A stretch of 64,000 nt of DNA, from contig NZ_JAMJWE010000003.1 in the NCBI RefSeq assembly GCF_023554105.1, forward strand, positions 1 through 64,000, written 5' to 3'. Below are positions 53,339 through 63,166 of the stretch, piece after piece. The position numbers and the translations under genes are program-made. The stretch's first letter is position 1. Each line of letters opens with the position of its first letter. Under the pieces are notes generated by a model. That model searched no databases. It had not been told where the DNA came from and saw only the letters and a list, made by a program, of their open reading frames with translations. Origin of the DNA: Brucella sp. 21LCYQ03 (lineage in GTDB: Bacteria; Pseudomonadota; Alphaproteobacteria; Rhizobiales; Rhizobiaceae).

Positions 53339-55405
53339 TCATCGATCATGAAAATGATCGTGAATGGTCTTTGCCATGGCTTCTGAAATGCCTTCGATCT
53401 GCATGAGATCTTCAATGGCTGCTCTTGATACCGCTTTTGCAGTTCCAAAATGATGAAGCAAAGCGCGCTTGCGCGACGGGCCGATTCCCGAAATCTCATC
53501 AAGCGGATTGGCGACAAAATCCTTCTTTCGTTTTGCACGGTGCGTACCGATTGCAAATCGGTGTGCTTCGTCGCGCATGCGCTGGATGAAATAGAGTACC
53601 GGATCGCGTGGCGGCAATGTGAAGGGTGGCTTACCTTCAATGAAGAAACGCTCGCGCCCAGCTTCACGGTCCACGCCTTTTGCAATGCCAATGGCCGTAA
53701 CGAGGTGACCGATGCCGAGTTCGCCCAAAATCTGTCTGACAGTGCCGACTTGTCCTTGACCACCATCAATCAGAATGAGGTCAGGCCACGCCGGGAAGGC
53801 ATCGTTGCTTTCGACATCGCTTACAGGCTCTGGTTCGCCATGCTCTTTGACCAGTCTCGAAAAACGCCGCTCAATGACTTCCCGCATCATACCAAAATCA
53901 TCGCCCGGCGTAATGTCCGTCGATTTGATATTGAACTTGCGATACTGATTTTTGACGAAGCCTTCTGGCCCAGCCACGATCATGCCGCCCACGGCATTGG
54001 TGCCCATGATATGCGAGTTATCATAAACTTCGATGCGACGGGGAACTGTTGGCAATTCGAAAGCTTCGGCCAGCCCCTTTAGCAAGCGTGTCTGCGATGA
54101 TGTTTCCGCCAATCGGCGACCAAGTGCTTCGCGGGCATTGGTCAAAGCATGATCGGTAAGTTCTTTCTTCTCTCCGCGCTGTGGAACATTGACGTGCACA
54201 CGATAGCCCGCCCGCGATGAAAGCGCTTCTCCGAGCAACTCCTGATCTTCGATAGCTTCCGATAGAAGAATGAGTTTCGGGCAAGGTTTGTCATCGTAAA
54301 ACTGGGACAAGAACGCACCAAGCACTTCGGCAGCGCTAAGCGAACTGTCGGCTTTCGGAAAATAAGCGCGATTGCCCCAGTTCTGGCCCGTTCGAAAGAA
54401 GAAGACCTGAATGCACGTCATACCGCCATCCTGATAAATGGCAAAGACGTCTGCTTCCTCAACGGTTTGGGGATTGATACCCTGATGTGACTGAACATGC
54501 GAGAGTGCGGCAAGGCGATCCCGATAAACAGCCGCATGTTCGAAATCGAGATCGGCTGATGCTGCTTGCATCGCCGCTGCGAGATGGTCTTTCACCTTCT
54601 GGCTCTTACCAGAAAGAAAGGCCTTCGCTTCATCGACCAACTCTGCGTAGTCCTCGTCGCTGACTTCATGTGTACATGGACCAGAGCAACGCTTGATTTG
54701 ATAAAGCAGGCAGGGGCGGGTGCGGGTTTCAAAAACCGAATCAGTACAGGTGCGTAACAGAAAGGCACGCTGAAGCGCATTAATGGTTCGTGTGACGGCT
54801 CCGCCGGACGCAAATGGCCCGAAAAACTCACCTTTGCGCGTGCGCGCGCCCCGATGTTTAAAAATGCCCGGCGCACGGTGACCGCCCGTCAGCAAGATAT
54901 AAGGGAACGACTTGTCATCACGCAGCAAAACATTAAAGCGAGGCCGCAAACGCTTGATGAGATTCGCTTCAAGAAGCAGCGCTTCAGTTTCAGTTCGCGT
55001 GACAACAAATTCCATTGTCACGGTTTCGCCGATCATGCGGGTGATACGGTTCGAATGTCCGACACCGCGGGCATAATTTGAAACGCGTTTTTTCAGGCTG
55101 CGGGCTTTGCCGACATACAGCACGTCACCGGCGCTGTTGAACATCCGGTAAACGCCGGGATTGTTCGGCAGGTGCTTAACGAAAGCGCTGATGATATCTG
55201 CGCCACTCAGTCCCGTTGTATACGGCAAACCGTCTGATGAATCCCATTGAATGGAATCAGCGGCTGAAGCGACAGCGGGCGTTTCCTCTAAAGAATCATC
55301 ATCGTCGATATCCGCATCATCCATGACAATATCTGTCACATCCTGCTCACTATCCGAAAGCAGGTGCGAAGAAGCATCATCATTGAATTTGCGTGGGGTG
55401 GTCAT
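53339..55405 (-). CDS. uvrC: UvrABC system protein C with acidic N-terminal extension
   Basis: 688 residues, about 70 longer than E. coli UvrC. Residues 1-66 are low-complexity and very acidic ([17 protein letters not shown]). The GIY-YIG nuclease domain begins near 78 ([20 protein letters not shown]). A zinc/Fe-S-like Cys cluster region is near 225 ([13 protein letters not shown]). The UvrB-binding helix is near 275-310, the RNase H-like nuclease domain from about 440 ([19 protein letters not shown]), and tandem helix-hairpin-helix motifs end the protein ([15 protein letters not shown]). It makes both incisions in nucleotide excision repair. The start overlaps the SDR stop. Confidence 0.95.
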   Translation of the reverse strand: MTTPRKFNDDASSHLLSDSEQDVTDIVMDDADIDDDDSLEETPAVASAADSIQWDSSDGLPYTTGLSGADIISAFVKHLPNNPGVYRMFNSAGDVLYVGKARSLKKRVSNYARGVGHSNRITRMIGETVTMEFVVTRTETEALLLEANLIKRLRPRFNVLLRDDKSFPYILLTGGHRAPGIFKHRGARTRKGEFFGPFASGGAVTRTINALQRAFLLRTCTDSVFETRTRPCLLYQIKRCSGPCTHEVSDEDYAELVDEAKAFLSGKSQKVKDHLAAAMQAASADLDFEHAAVYRDRLAALSHVQSHQGINPQTVEEADVFAIYQDGGMTCIQVFFFRTGQNWGNRAYFPKADSSLSAAEVLGAFLSQFYDDKPCPKLILLSEAIEDQELLGEALSSRAGYRVHVNVPQRGEKKELTDHALTNAREALGRRLAETSSQTRLLKGLAEAFELPTVPRRIEVYDNSHIMGTNAVGGMIVAGPEGFVKNQYRKFNIKSTDITPGDDFGMMREVIERRFSRLVKEHGEPEPVSDVESNDAFPAWPDLILIDGGQGQVGTVRQILGELGIGHLVTAIGIAKGVDREAGRERFFIEGKPPFTLPPRDPVLYFIQRMRDEAHRFAIGTHRAKRKKDFVANPLDEISGIGPSRKRALLHHFGTAKAVSRAAIEDLMQIEGISEAMAKTIHDHFHDR

Positions 55406-56223
55406 TCTTTAATTCCTGCTATATCGGGCGTCTCCCATGCCAGATGCTGACCGCCATCAAGAGCGATCATCTGGCCCGTTACGGAGCGGCTTTCCCAGAA
55501 ATAGCGAATAGTGCGTCCAAATTCCGACAGGTCCGGTGCACGTTGCAGCGGTAAACGGCTGACCTGTAATTCAAAGTCTTCCACATTTTGGCGTTCACTC
55601 GGCAAGGTGGGGCCGGGGGCAATAGCATTGACACGGATACGCGGTGCAAGTGCCTGTGCTAGTGTTTTTGTCGCGTTCCAAAGCGCAGTCTTTGAAAGCG
55701 TATAAGAGAAGAACTGCGGGTTAAGTTTCCACACGCGTTGGTCGATGACGTTTATAACAAGCCCGTCCAGATTATCCGGTAGAGCTTTTGCCATTTCCTC
55801 AGCGAGCATAACCGGTGTTTTAAGATGAATAGCAAAGTGGCGATCCCACAATGACATATCAAGACTGCCAACACGGTCGTCTTCAAAGAGTGACGCGTTG
55901 TTAACAAGCAGGCGAATCGGTCCAAGCTGCTTTGATGCCTGTTGCACCAATCCGCGTACGTCGCCTTCGTTGGCTAAATCAGCAGTCACAACACAGGCTT
56001 TTCCGCCATTCGCCACAATCTCCGCCGCAAGTTGTTCGCCGTCTTTAACCGAGCGATTGCAGTGAATCGCCACTGGAAAGCCATGCGCTGCTAAATCCTG
56101 AACGATCGCTTTTCCGATGCGTCGCGCACCTCCAGTCACAAGAACAGGGCAGTTTGCAAGCGAAATGGTTTGCGGAGTTTCCAACAGGGTAAACACTTCC
56201 TTATCGTGATTCATCGTCGTCAT
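55402..56223 (-). CDS. short-chain dehydrogenase, FolM/pteridine-reductase-like
   Basis: 273 residues. Rossmann motif [15 protein letters not shown] at about 26-40; the Arg after Gly-Ala (TGGARRIG) is typical of NADPH-dependent pteridine reductases and Fol[13 protein letters not shown] and YTLSKTALW with the catalytic Tyr and Lys are present. It could reduce dihydrofolate or dihydromonapterin; substrate is inferred from the family. An ATG at 56214 is an equally good start. It precedes uvrC with a four-base overlap. Confidence 0.85.
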   Translation of the reverse strand: MTTMNHDKEVFTLLETPQTISLANCPVLVTGGARRIGKAIVQDLAAHGFPVAIHCNRSVKDGEQLAAEIVANGGKACVVTADLANEGDVRGLVQQASKQLGPIRLLVNNASLFEDDRVGSLDMSLWDRHFAIHLKTPVMLAEEMAKALPDNLDGLVINVIDQRVWKLNPQFFSYTLSKTALWNATKTLAQALAPRIRVNAIAPGPTLPSERQNVEDFELQVSRLPLQRAPDLSEFGRTIRYFWESRSVTGQMIALDGGQHLAWETPDIAGIKE

Positions 56224-56566
56224 TCATGCCATTTTTCCGGAAAAATTTCGCGAAAAATAGTGAGCCTGACAAATGCTGCTGACAAAAGACTAGCAAATTC
56301 AGTGGTTTCAGTTCGTGAGCATCTTGTGAGTTTTTAATTACCTTGGGCCTCGTCATGTATATAGGGCTGGTATGAGAGCGTTGCCAGAATGCAACATCGC
56401 AATTTTGCCATGTTCTCGACAGGTTCTCTCCACACCACGGAGCAGATCGTGCCGCAATTATCCCGGATATGTCTTCCTGTCAGCGCGGCATGGGTCAATT
56501 ACTCCCCAAATTGCTGCCCGCCCGATAAGGGACCGCGCTAAAGGTAATTTAATGAAGGAGAATGCA
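56224..56566. other. control region and probable leader of omp25
   Basis: 343 bases between the divergent SDR and omp25 genes. I see no ORF with support and no terminator. TATATA at 56358-56363 has no matching -35 at proper distance. A very good GAAGGAG precedes the omp25 ATG. Long leaders are common for outer-membrane protein genes regulated by small RNAs, but no such pairing site can be shown from sequence alone. Confidence 0.5.
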
Positions 56567-57226
56567 ATGCGCACTCTTAAGTCTCTCGTAATCGCCTCGG
56601 CTGCGCTGCTGCCGTTCTCTGCAACTGCTTTCGCAGCTGACGCGATCATGGAACAGCCACCTGTTCCAGCTCCAGTTGAAATGGCTCCACAGAATACTTG
56701 GGCTGGCGGTTACACCGGTCTTTACCTCGGTTATGGCTGGAACAAGTCGAAGAACGAGTCCTCTGGAGCCGGTTTCAGCAACCCTACAATCAAGCCAGAC
56801 GACTGGAAGGGTGGCGCTTACGCTGGTTGGAACTTCCAGCAGGACCAGTTTGTATATGGTGTTGAAGGTGACGCAGGTTACTCTGCAGCTAAGAAGTCCC
56901 GCGACGGTCTTGAAGTCAAGCAGGGCTTTGAAGGCTCCCTCCGTGGTCGTCTTGGTTACGACATGAACCCAGTTCTGCCATACATCACCGCAGGTGTTGC
57001 TGGTTCGCAGATTAAGCTCGATAACGGCTTAAGCGATGAAAGCAAGTTCCGCGTTGGCTGGACAGCAGGCGTTGGTATGGAAGCTAAGCTTACCGAGAAC
57101 ATTCTTGGTCGCGTAGAATATCGCTACACACAGTTCGGCAACAAGAATTATGATCTTGTTGGTGAAACAGTTCGCAGCAAGCTGGACACGCAGGACATCC
57201 GCGTTGGTCTTGGCTACAAGTTCTAA
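56567..57226 (+). CDS. omp25: 25-kDa major outer-membrane protein Omp25
   Basis: 219 residues from the ATG at 56567. Signal peptide 1-23 ([20 protein letters not shown]...). The mature protein follows Brucella Omp25 closely: [58 protein letters not shown], and [14 protein letters not shown] with C-terminal Phe. It is an 8-stranded beta barrel tied to peptidoglycan and lipopolysaccharide. Codon use is strongly biased, as for an abundant protein. It is slightly longer than the Brucella protein, an insertion being visible around residues 62-70. A strong terminator follows. Confidence 0.96.
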   Translation: MRTLKSLVIASAALLPFSATAFAADAIMEQPPVPAPVEMAPQNTWAGGYTGLYLGYGWNKSKNESSGAGFSNPTIKPDDWKGGAYAGWNFQQDQFVYGVEGDAGYSAAKKSRDGLEVKQGFEGSLRGRLGYDMNPVLPYITAGVAGSQIKLDNGLSDESKFRVGWTAGVGMEAKLTENILGRVEYRYTQFGNKNYDLVGETVRSKLDTQDIRVGLGYKF

Positions 57227-57243
57227 TTACTACGTAATGGAAC

Positions 57244-57277
57244 AAAAAACCGGGCAGGAAACTGCCCGGTTTTTTTA
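57244..57277. terminator. bidirectional terminator between omp25 and the GST gene
   Basis: Arms AAAAAACCGGGCAG / CTGCCCGGTTTTTT with a GAAA tetraloop; A and T runs on either side suit both convergent genes. It starts 18 bases after the omp25 stop. Confidence 0.92.
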
Positions 57278-57289
57278 CTTTTTGAATTT

Positions 57290-57892
57290 TTAGCCTTGCG
57301 GTAAAAGCTTGACTAACTCTGGATGCAGTTCTTCAAATCGCTTCATCCAGCGCTTGAGCTTTGGGCGACCGCGTTCCCATTTGCCCTCAAAGCGTAAGTT
57401 CAGGTAGCTTAGTGTTGCAGCTACGGCCAGATGGCCACCGTGAAGTTTGCCAGCAAGGCGTGGCGGAGCTTCATTCAGAACGTCGAGCGCCCGTTCTGCC
57501 TTGCGCCATTGCAGATCCAGCCATGGCTGGTGTACTTTTTCTTCCGGACGCGCGCGACGCTCATAAACATGGGCCAGCAAAACATCAGCCAGACCATCAG
57601 CAATTGCTTCATAGCGTTCTGCGTCAGTACGCTTTTCAGCATTGCGTGGGAAAATCTTATTTCCGGAAACACGATTGAGATACTGCATGATCGCACGGCT
57701 GTCGAAAACCGATTTACCATCGTCGGTAATCAATGTCGGTATTTTGCCAAGCGGATTGGCATTAACCAAATTCTCCGGCTCAGCCGATGTGGTCACGACC
57801 ACGCTTTCAAATGGTATGTCTGCGTAGGCCGCAGCCATGCGCACCTTGGCGCTATAGGGCGAGGCGGACGCATAAAGGATCTGGGTCATCAT
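57290..57892 (-). CDS. glutathione S-transferase family protein
   Basis: 200 residues. Thioredoxin-like N-terminal domain: ILYASASPYSAKVRMAAAYA with Ser in the position that activates glutathione, NANPLGKIPTLITDDGKSVFDSRAIMQYL is the glutathione-binding motif (cis-Pro, Ser-Arg; quoted in part as KIPTLITDDG and VFDSRAIMQYL). The C-terminal domain is helical. Similar to the YibF/GstB-like bacterial class. Substrate unknown. An ATG one codon later is an alternative start. Confidence 0.88.
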   Translation of the reverse strand: MMTQILYASASPYSAKVRMAAAYADIPFESVVVTTSAEPENLVNANPLGKIPTLITDDGKSVFDSRAIMQYLNRVSGNKIFPRNAEKRTDAERYEAIADGLADVLLAHVYERRARPEEKVHQPWLDLQWRKAERALDVLNEAPPRLAGKLHGGHLAVAATLSYLNLRFEGKWERGRPKLKRWMKRFEELHPELVKLLPQG

Positions 57893-57910
57893 TATTCCTG
57901 AGGTTTAGGA

Positions 57911-58588
57911 TTATCTTGTTGCTGGCAGCATAACCGAACGGCTGCGGCACGCATTCGCATTTATCTGCTCACACGTGCGGAATTTGAGATCCTTTGTCAT
58001 GCAGATTCGAACTTCCTGAAGATAGTTTCTCTTACAGGAAACCGATATGCCGTCCGGTTTCATTCCGGGATTGGCTGTGACAAATGCTTTTTCCACCAGC
58101 ATCGGATCGACGCTTCTGCTGGAAGTCAGATTGCGCAGGCTTGGCGGAATATTTACACGCTCATAGCTCTGGCGAACTGTTGCGAAATAATCGTTTTGGG
58201 ACAGGCCAGAACAACTTCCATGTTTGCGCCATTGGTGCGCAACCAAACCAGTTGACGGCATAATGTCAGAAATGCTTGAGACGATTGGGCGAGGGACAAA
58301 ACTCCCTCGGCTGCGCGCATTGTCGAACTGACAATTGGCAGGATAACCCCATTCATTTTGCGGCCAAAGACCGTGAACAACGAAGCCATATGGCCGGGAC
58401 GTACCACATTGCTGTTTGTTCGCGCGCGGCCCTTCCAAAGCACAATAGCTTGGTGACCACGACAGCGACAAAACATAGAAATCGAAATTGCCAGGGCGGC
58501 TATCGCCCCGGTCTTGCGCCATTGCGGGTAGCGCTGCGAAAGAAGCTGTAAGAATGGCGGCTGAAACTACCGCCAGTTTACGCAACAT
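57911..58588 (-). CDS. secreted ribonuclease T2
   Basis: 225 residues from the ATG at 58588. Signal peptide 1-24 (KLAVVSAAILTASFAALPAMA). Active-site segments: YGFVVHGLWPQ with His72 and GLVAHQWRKHGSCSG with His118 and His123; in the second the residue between His and Trp, commonly Glu in eukaryotic T2 enzymes, is Gln119. Six or more Cys fit disulfides of a periplasmic enzyme. It cleaves single-stranded RNA to 3' phosphates via 2',3'-cyclic forms. It starts 8 bases after the stop of the neighbouring secreted Cys protein, so both are one transcript. Confidence 0.92.
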   Translation of the reverse strand: MLRKLAVVSAAILTASFAALPAMAQDRGDSRPGNFDFYVLSLSWSPSYCALEGPRANKQQCGTSRPYGFVVHGLWPQNEWGYPANCQFDNARSRGSFVPRPIVSSISDIMPSTGLVAHQWRKHGSCSGLSQNDYFATVRQSYERVNIPPSLRNLTSSRSVDPMLVEKAFVTANPGMKPDGISVSCKRNYLQEVRICMTKDLKFRTCEQINANACRSRSVMLPATR

Positions 58589-58596
58589 CGCGGCTA

Positions 58597-59064
58597 TCAA
58601 CGCAGAACGCGGCAGCTTGCGTCAAACACATACCAGCGGTCGAAACCATCGACGCAGAATTCGACATTGCTGCCAACACCGGCAAAGCCCTGACCTTCTT
58701 CAACCATGTACCAGACCGGACGGTACTGACCATCGCTGAGTACGGCTGTTGCCTTACAATAAGTACGTTCGATCTGAGCTGAATTGTTCTTGGGTTCATA
58801 GCGGGTGATGCGAACATCACTCATTGCTGAGATTCCAACCTGCGGCAGGTGTGGAACATGACGAACCTGATATCCAAAATCAGAAACCACGCGACGCAAA
58901 ACACTCTGCTGATTGCAAAGGCCCGCATCGCCAACTGCCACTGGTGCAGTTCTCAGATAATCGGCAGCGCTTGCTGGCATAGAAGCGAACGTCAGAGGAA
59001 GAACCGAGGCAGCCAGAAGTGCTGCTCGAGAAAACTGTCCGATGCGATCCAACTTGCGTTGCAT
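58597..59064 (-). CDS. secreted Cys-containing protein in operon with RNase T2 (hypothetical)
   Basis: 155 residues from the ATG at 59064 (AGGA seven bases upstream); a GTG at 59082 is possible. Signal peptide about 1-34 (FSRAALLAASVLPLTFA ... ASA). The mature part has four Cys, in GDAGLCNQ, RTYCKA, VEFCVDG and DASCRVLR, probably two disulfides. RYEPKNNSAQIERTYCKATA and YRPVWYMVEEGQGF look like beta strands. It is a conserved rhizobial type of unknown role. Its position 8 bases before an RNase gene suggests a partner, perhaps an inhibitor or helper, but that is only inference. Confidence 0.7.
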   Translation of the reverse strand: MQRKLDRIGQFSRAALLAASVLPLTFASMPASAADYLRTAPVAVGDAGLCNQQSVLRRVVSDFGYQVRHVPHLPQVGISAMSDVRITRYEPKNNSAQIERTYCKATAVLSDGQYRPVWYMVEEGQGFAGVGSNVEFCVDGFDRWYVFDASCRVLR

Positions 59065-59149
59065 GTGTTTATCCTGTCTCACAATTCGAGCACGAAGCTC
59101 GTTTCATTAAATTGGCTTAGGTGCAGTTTCATTCAGCAAGGAGCGGCGG

Positions 59150-60022
59150 TCAAGTGCGATCCGCTTCACCACGTATCCATTGCATGCTGAAATTGCCTCC
59201 CTTTTCTTCGCTAAGCAATTTGGTAAGGCAGGAAAGCAGGATTTGCATCTCACTTTCGAGTGTGTAGGGAGGATTGACGACAATCATTCCGGTTCCATCA
59301 AGCCTTGGTTCTAATGAAGGCGCGCGAATCGAAAGTTCAATCCGCATGATCTTGGGAATCTCTGTTTCGCGAAGGCTTCTAGTAAAACGCTCAATTTCCT
59401 TGCGATCCTTGACCGGATACCAGAAAGCATAGGTTCCGCCGGGAAACCGCTTATAAGCCTTAACCAAACCATCGACGAGACGATCAAATTCTCCCGCAAT
59501 CTCAAACGGCGGATCAACCAGAACCAGTCCGCGCTTTTCTTTCGGCGGCATATGCGCACCAAGCGAGAGCCAGCCATCAAGCTCGATGACACGTGCTTGA
59601 TAATCGCCATCAAACAGCTTTGAGAGCTTTTTGGCGTCTTGGGGATGCAGTTCGATTGCCGAAAGACGATCTTGTTTGCGCAACAGATGACGCGTGAGAA
59701 GTGGCGATCCGGGATAATGCCTCAGTCCACCTTTTGGATTAACCGCGCGCACAGCTTCAAGATAGGGCTGTAGCAATTCGATTGCCTGTGGCGGGATTTC
59801 GCCTTTGTCTAACGCGTCGAATATGCGGCGGATACCACCGCTCCATTCGTCTGTCTTTTCAGCTTCAATACCGCGCAGATCATAAAGGCCGATTCCCGCA
59901 TGGGTATCGATCACGCGGAAAGCTTGATCCTTGCGCTTGAGATATTCGACGATGCGGGAAAGGATGACGTGCTTGACGACATCGGCAAAGTTTCCGGCGT
60001 GATAGGCGTGACGATAATTCAT
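59150..60022 (-). CDS. rlmJ: 23S rRNA (A2030-N6)-methyltransferase RlmJ
   Basis: 290 residues from the ATG at 60022. MNYRHAYHAGNFADVVKHV is the invariant RlmJ start; VIDTHAGIGLYDL is the SAM site; LVLVDPPFE is the DPPF catalytic motif for N6-adenine methylation; MIVVNPPYTLE is a second conserved piece. It methylates A2030 before assembly of the 50S subunit. The EamA gene is divergent from it. Confidence 0.94.
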   Translation of the reverse strand: MNYRHAYHAGNFADVVKHVILSRIVEYLKRKDQAFRVIDTHAGIGLYDLRGIEAEKTDEWSGGIRRIFDALDKGEIPPQAIELLQPYLEAVRAVNPKGGLRHYPGSPLLTRHLLRKQDRLSAIELHPQDAKKLSKLFDGDYQARVIELDGWLSLGAHMPPKEKRGLVLVDPPFEIAGEFDRLVDGLVKAYKRFPGGTYAFWYPVKDRKEIERFTRSLRETEIPKIMRIELSIRAPSLEPRLDGTGMIVVNPPYTLESEMQILLSCLTKLLSEEKGGNFSMQWIRGEADRT

Positions 60023-60124
60023 GTCTGCGCTTGTTTCACGCCTCATCGTTTTCGGCAATATCTCTCTTCAATCAAATGTGACATATAACTGTCATCATCT
60101 GCTCTTGTCCGAGTCGTGTCTTCT

Positions 60125-60970
60125 ATGTCCGGTACTGTCCTGCTGATTGTCCTTTGTGGCGCATTTTTTCATGCGAGCTGGAACGCTATTGTTAAGGGAG
60201 GCAGTGATAAATTCTTTGCCGCTGCTTGCGTGGTCGGATTTGCAGGACTTATAGCGCTGTTTTTCCTGCCGTTTTTGCCGCTGCCGCATCAATCAAGCTG
60301 GAAATTTATCGGGCTTTCGACGATCACGCAGATATTCTACATGTCGCTGGTTGCAGCCGCTTATAAATCGGGCGACATGAGCGAAGCTTATCCGATCATG
60401 CGCGGAACACCGCCTTTGTTGGTGGCAATTGTCAGTTTTCCGCTTATCGGCGAGGCGATGGGGTGGGGTAGCTGGCTCGGCATCGTTCTGATTTGCACGG
60501 GCGTGCTTGCCATGGCGCTTGAAGCCCGTCGACGTAATGGCGGTGCATCGAGCAAAACGGCATTATTGGCGCTCGCCAATGCAGGTTTCATCGCAGCCTA
60601 TACCATTATTGACGGTGTCGGAGTCCGAGCATCGGGTCATACATTATCCTACACGCTTTGGCTGTTTTTGATAAACGCCTTTCCGCTCGGGTTCTGGGCG
60701 CTGTATCGTGAGCCAGATCGCTTTATCCAATATATTCGCAATCATTGGCGCCCATCGCTGATCGGCGGTATAGGCACTTTGCTGTCGTATGGTCTTGCTC
60801 TTTGGGCGATGACCATGGCGCCGATTGCTGTTGTCGCAGCGCTCAGAGAGACGGCAATATTGTTTGGTATTTTGATTTCAGCGTTCATTCTCAAAGAGAA
60901 GGTTGGCTTCCCGCGTGTTCTGGCTGCTGGATTGATCGTACTAGGCGCAATTACCTTGCGGCTTTCATAA
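60125..60970 (+). CDS. EamA/DMT-family transporter
   Basis: 281 residues from the ATG at 60125; a GTG at 60116 adds three. Ten membrane segments in two EamA repeats (about 5-135 and 145-278). GAFFHASWNAIVKG and SEAYPIMRGTPPLLVAIVSF are typical of the SMR-related branch. APIAVVAALRETAILFGILI is the conserved second-repeat motif. Substrate unknown. It precedes the molybdopterin oxidoreductase by 77 bases on the same strand, but there is no evidence that they work together. Confidence 0.85.
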   Translation: MSGTVLLIVLCGAFFHASWNAIVKGGSDKFFAAACVVGFAGLIALFFLPFLPLPHQSSWKFIGLSTITQIFYMSLVAAAYKSGDMSEAYPIMRGTPPLLVAIVSFPLIGEAMGWGSWLGIVLICTGVLAMALEARRRNGGASSKTALLALANAGFIAAYTIIDGVGVRASGHTLSYTLWLFLINAFPLGFWALYREPDRFIQYIRNHWRPSLIGGIGTLLSYGLALWAMTMAPIAVVAALRETAILFGILISAFILKEKVGFPRVLAAGLIVLGAITLRLS

Positions 60971-61047
60971 AAATCTATTTCGTCGCAGGCGGGTCAAATC
61001 ATCAGAAATTCGTTTCTGCCGAACTTCGCTTGCGCTAAAAAAGCATT

Positions 61048-63165
61048 ATGAGCCAGACGTCCCCCAAATCAAATATCACCATTGGACATTCCGCCTGTCC
61101 GCATGATTGCCCATCCACCTGCGCGCTCGATATTGAGCTGCTGGATGAACGCACCATCGGTCGTGTTCGCGGTGCAAAAGACAACAGCTATACCGCCGGG
61201 GTTATCTGCGCCAAGGTCGCGCGTTATGCCGAGCGCGTTCATCATCCCGATCGTTTGAAGCATCCACTCATTCGCGCCGGACGCAAGGGTGATGGTGAGT
61301 GGAAGCAGGCATCATGGGAAGCGGCGCTTGATCTGATCGCCGAGCGCTTCATCAAGGCTGAAGAGCAATATGGCAGCGAAAGCGTGTGGCCGTATTATTA
61401 CGCTGGAACGATGGGGCTCGTGCAGCGCGATTCCATCAACCGTCTGCGTTATGCCAAGCGCTATTCCAACCAGTTCGACAGTTTCTGTACCAATATGGCA
61501 TGGACTGGCTATTTCGCCGGAACCGGCAGTCTGACTGGCCCGGACCCCCGCGAGATGGCAAAGGCTGACGTTGTCGTTATTTGGGGAACCAATGCGGCTG
61601 CGACACAGGTCAATGTGATGACTCATGCCGTGCGAGCGCGCAAAGATCGCGGTGCAAAGATTGTCGTTATCGATATTTATGCCAATGCGACAGTGCGACA
61701 GGCAGATATGGGCATTGTGCTGAAACCCGGCACAGATGGCGCTTTTGCTTGTGCCGTCATGCATGTGCTGTTCCGCGATGGCCTTGCGGATTGGGATTAT
61801 CTCAACCGCTACACCGATGATCCCAAAGGACTTGAAGCGCATCTTGCTACCCGCCCGCCGGAATGGGCTGCGGAGATTACCGGCTTGAGCGTCGAGGAAA
61901 TCGAAGCTTTTGCGCATCTGGTTGGCAAGACCAAGCGCACCTATTTTCGCCTCGGCTACGGTTTCACACGCCAGCGCAATGGCGCGGTGAATATGCATGC
62001 TGCGGCGTCTATCGCCTGCGTGACCGGCGCGTTTTTGCATGAAGGTGGCGGAGCGTTTCACTCGAACTCCGGCATCTTCAAGATGGACAAGCGCGAGATC
62101 GAAGGTCAGGTAATGCAGGATAAGAGCCTGCGCTTTCTTGATCAGTCGAAGATCGGTCGCATTCTGACAGGTGACAGCGAAGCGCTTTATGGTGGCCCGC
62201 CTGTCATGGCGATGCTTATCCAGAACACCAATCCGATGAACGTAACGCCGGAGCAGCGCCTTGTGCGCAAAGGCTTTGCACGAGAAGACTTGTTCGTCGC
62301 TGTGCATGAGCAGTTCATGACGGATACGGCCAAAATGGCTGATGTTGTGCTGCCAGCGACCACGTTCCTCGAACATGATGATATTTATCGTGGTGGCGGG
62401 CAGCAGCATGTGGTGCTCGGTCCAAAGCTGATCGAACCGCTTGCCGAAGCGCGTCCGAACATCTTTGTCATCAACGAACTGGCTGAGCGCTTGGGTGTTG
62501 CACATCTGCCTGGCTTTCATGTCGATGAGCGTACGCTGATCGACAATATGAATGCCAACAGCGATCTACCGCATTTCGATGAACTCAAAGAAAAGCGTTT
62601 TGTCGATTTGCAGCCGCCTTTTGAAGAAGCGCATTACATCAATGGCTTTAAATGGCCTGATGGCAAGTTCCGTTTCAAACCAGATTGGACGGGTAGTCCG
62701 TCACCCAATAAGCCGCCGGAAGTGATGGGGCTTCAAGGTCCACATCACAACATGCCCGAGTTTCCGGACCACTGGAATGTGATCGAGGCTGTGGATGCTG
62801 AGCATCCATTCCGTCTTGCAACGTCTCCGGCGCATAATTTTCTGAACTCGACCTTTGCCGAAACCGCAACGTCGCTTGCTAAGGAGATCAGGCCAGAGCT
62901 TCTCATTCACCCGGATGATGCGGCTCAACTTGATATTGCGGACGGTGAACGGATCGAAATTGGCAATCATCGCGGCGAAGTGGTTCTGCATGCCGTACTG
63001 TGCGCTGGTCAAAAGCGCGGTGTTGTTGTGTCCGAAGGTATTTTCCCGAATTCGACATTTGAGCGCGGTGAGGGGATCAATACGCTGATTGGTGCTGAGC
63101 CTGCAGCTCCATATGGTGGATTGGCAGTTCACGACACGAAAATCTGGGTGAGAAAAGTCGCTTGA
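61048..63165 (+). CDS. molybdopterin oxidoreductase, DMSO-reductase superfamily
   Basis: 705 residues. An N-terminal [4Fe-4S] site is formed by Cys17, Cys21, Cys25 (SACPHDCPSTCALD) and Cys54 (GVICAKVARYAERVHHPDRL). WGTNAAATQVN, TDTAKMADVVLPATTFLEHD and the C-terminal dinucleotide-binding domain (about 590-700, ADGERIEIGNHRGEVVLHAV) belong to the family. No Tat signal is visible, so it should be cytosolic. It lacks an adjacent Fe-S or membrane subunit. The type is the soluble BisC/assimilatory branch; the substrate is unknown. MoaD and MoaE for its cofactor are encoded 9 kb upstream. Confidence 0.9.
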   Translation: MSQTSPKSNITIGHSACPHDCPSTCALDIELLDERTIGRVRGAKDNSYTAGVICAKVARYAERVHHPDRLKHPLIRAGRKGDGEWKQASWEAALDLIAERFIKAEEQYGSESVWPYYYAGTMGLVQRDSINRLRYAKRYSNQFDSFCTNMAWTGYFAGTGSLTGPDPREMAKADVVVIWGTNAAATQVNVMTHAVRARKDRGAKIVVIDIYANATVRQADMGIVLKPGTDGAFACAVMHVLFRDGLADWDYLNRYTDDPKGLEAHLATRPPEWAAEITGLSVEEIEAFAHLVGKTKRTYFRLGYGFTRQRNGAVNMHAAASIACVTGAFLHEGGGAFHSNSGIFKMDKREIEGQVMQDKSLRFLDQSKIGRILTGDSEALYGGPPVMAMLIQNTNPMNVTPEQRLVRKGFAREDLFVAVHEQFMTDTAKMADVVLPATTFLEHDDIYRGGGQQHVVLGPKLIEPLAEARPNIFVINELAERLGVAHLPGFHVDERTLIDNMNANSDLPHFDELKEKRFVDLQPPFEEAHYINGFKWPDGKFRFKPDWTGSPSPNKPPEVMGLQGPHHNMPEFPDHWNVIEAVDAEHPFRLATSPAHNFLNSTFAETATSLAKEIRPELLIHPDDAAQLDIADGERIEIGNHRGEVVLHAVLCAGQKRGVVVSEGIFPNSTFERGEGINTLIGAEPAAPYGGLAVHDTKIWVRKVA

Positions 63166-63166
63166 A

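Noticed and set aside
61312-62520. 402-codon ORF on the minus strand
   Set aside because: It lies entirely opposite the molybdopterin oxidoreductase gene, its translation is rich in His, Arg and Cys without domain pattern, and the sense frame has full family motifs. It is a mirror of codon bias.
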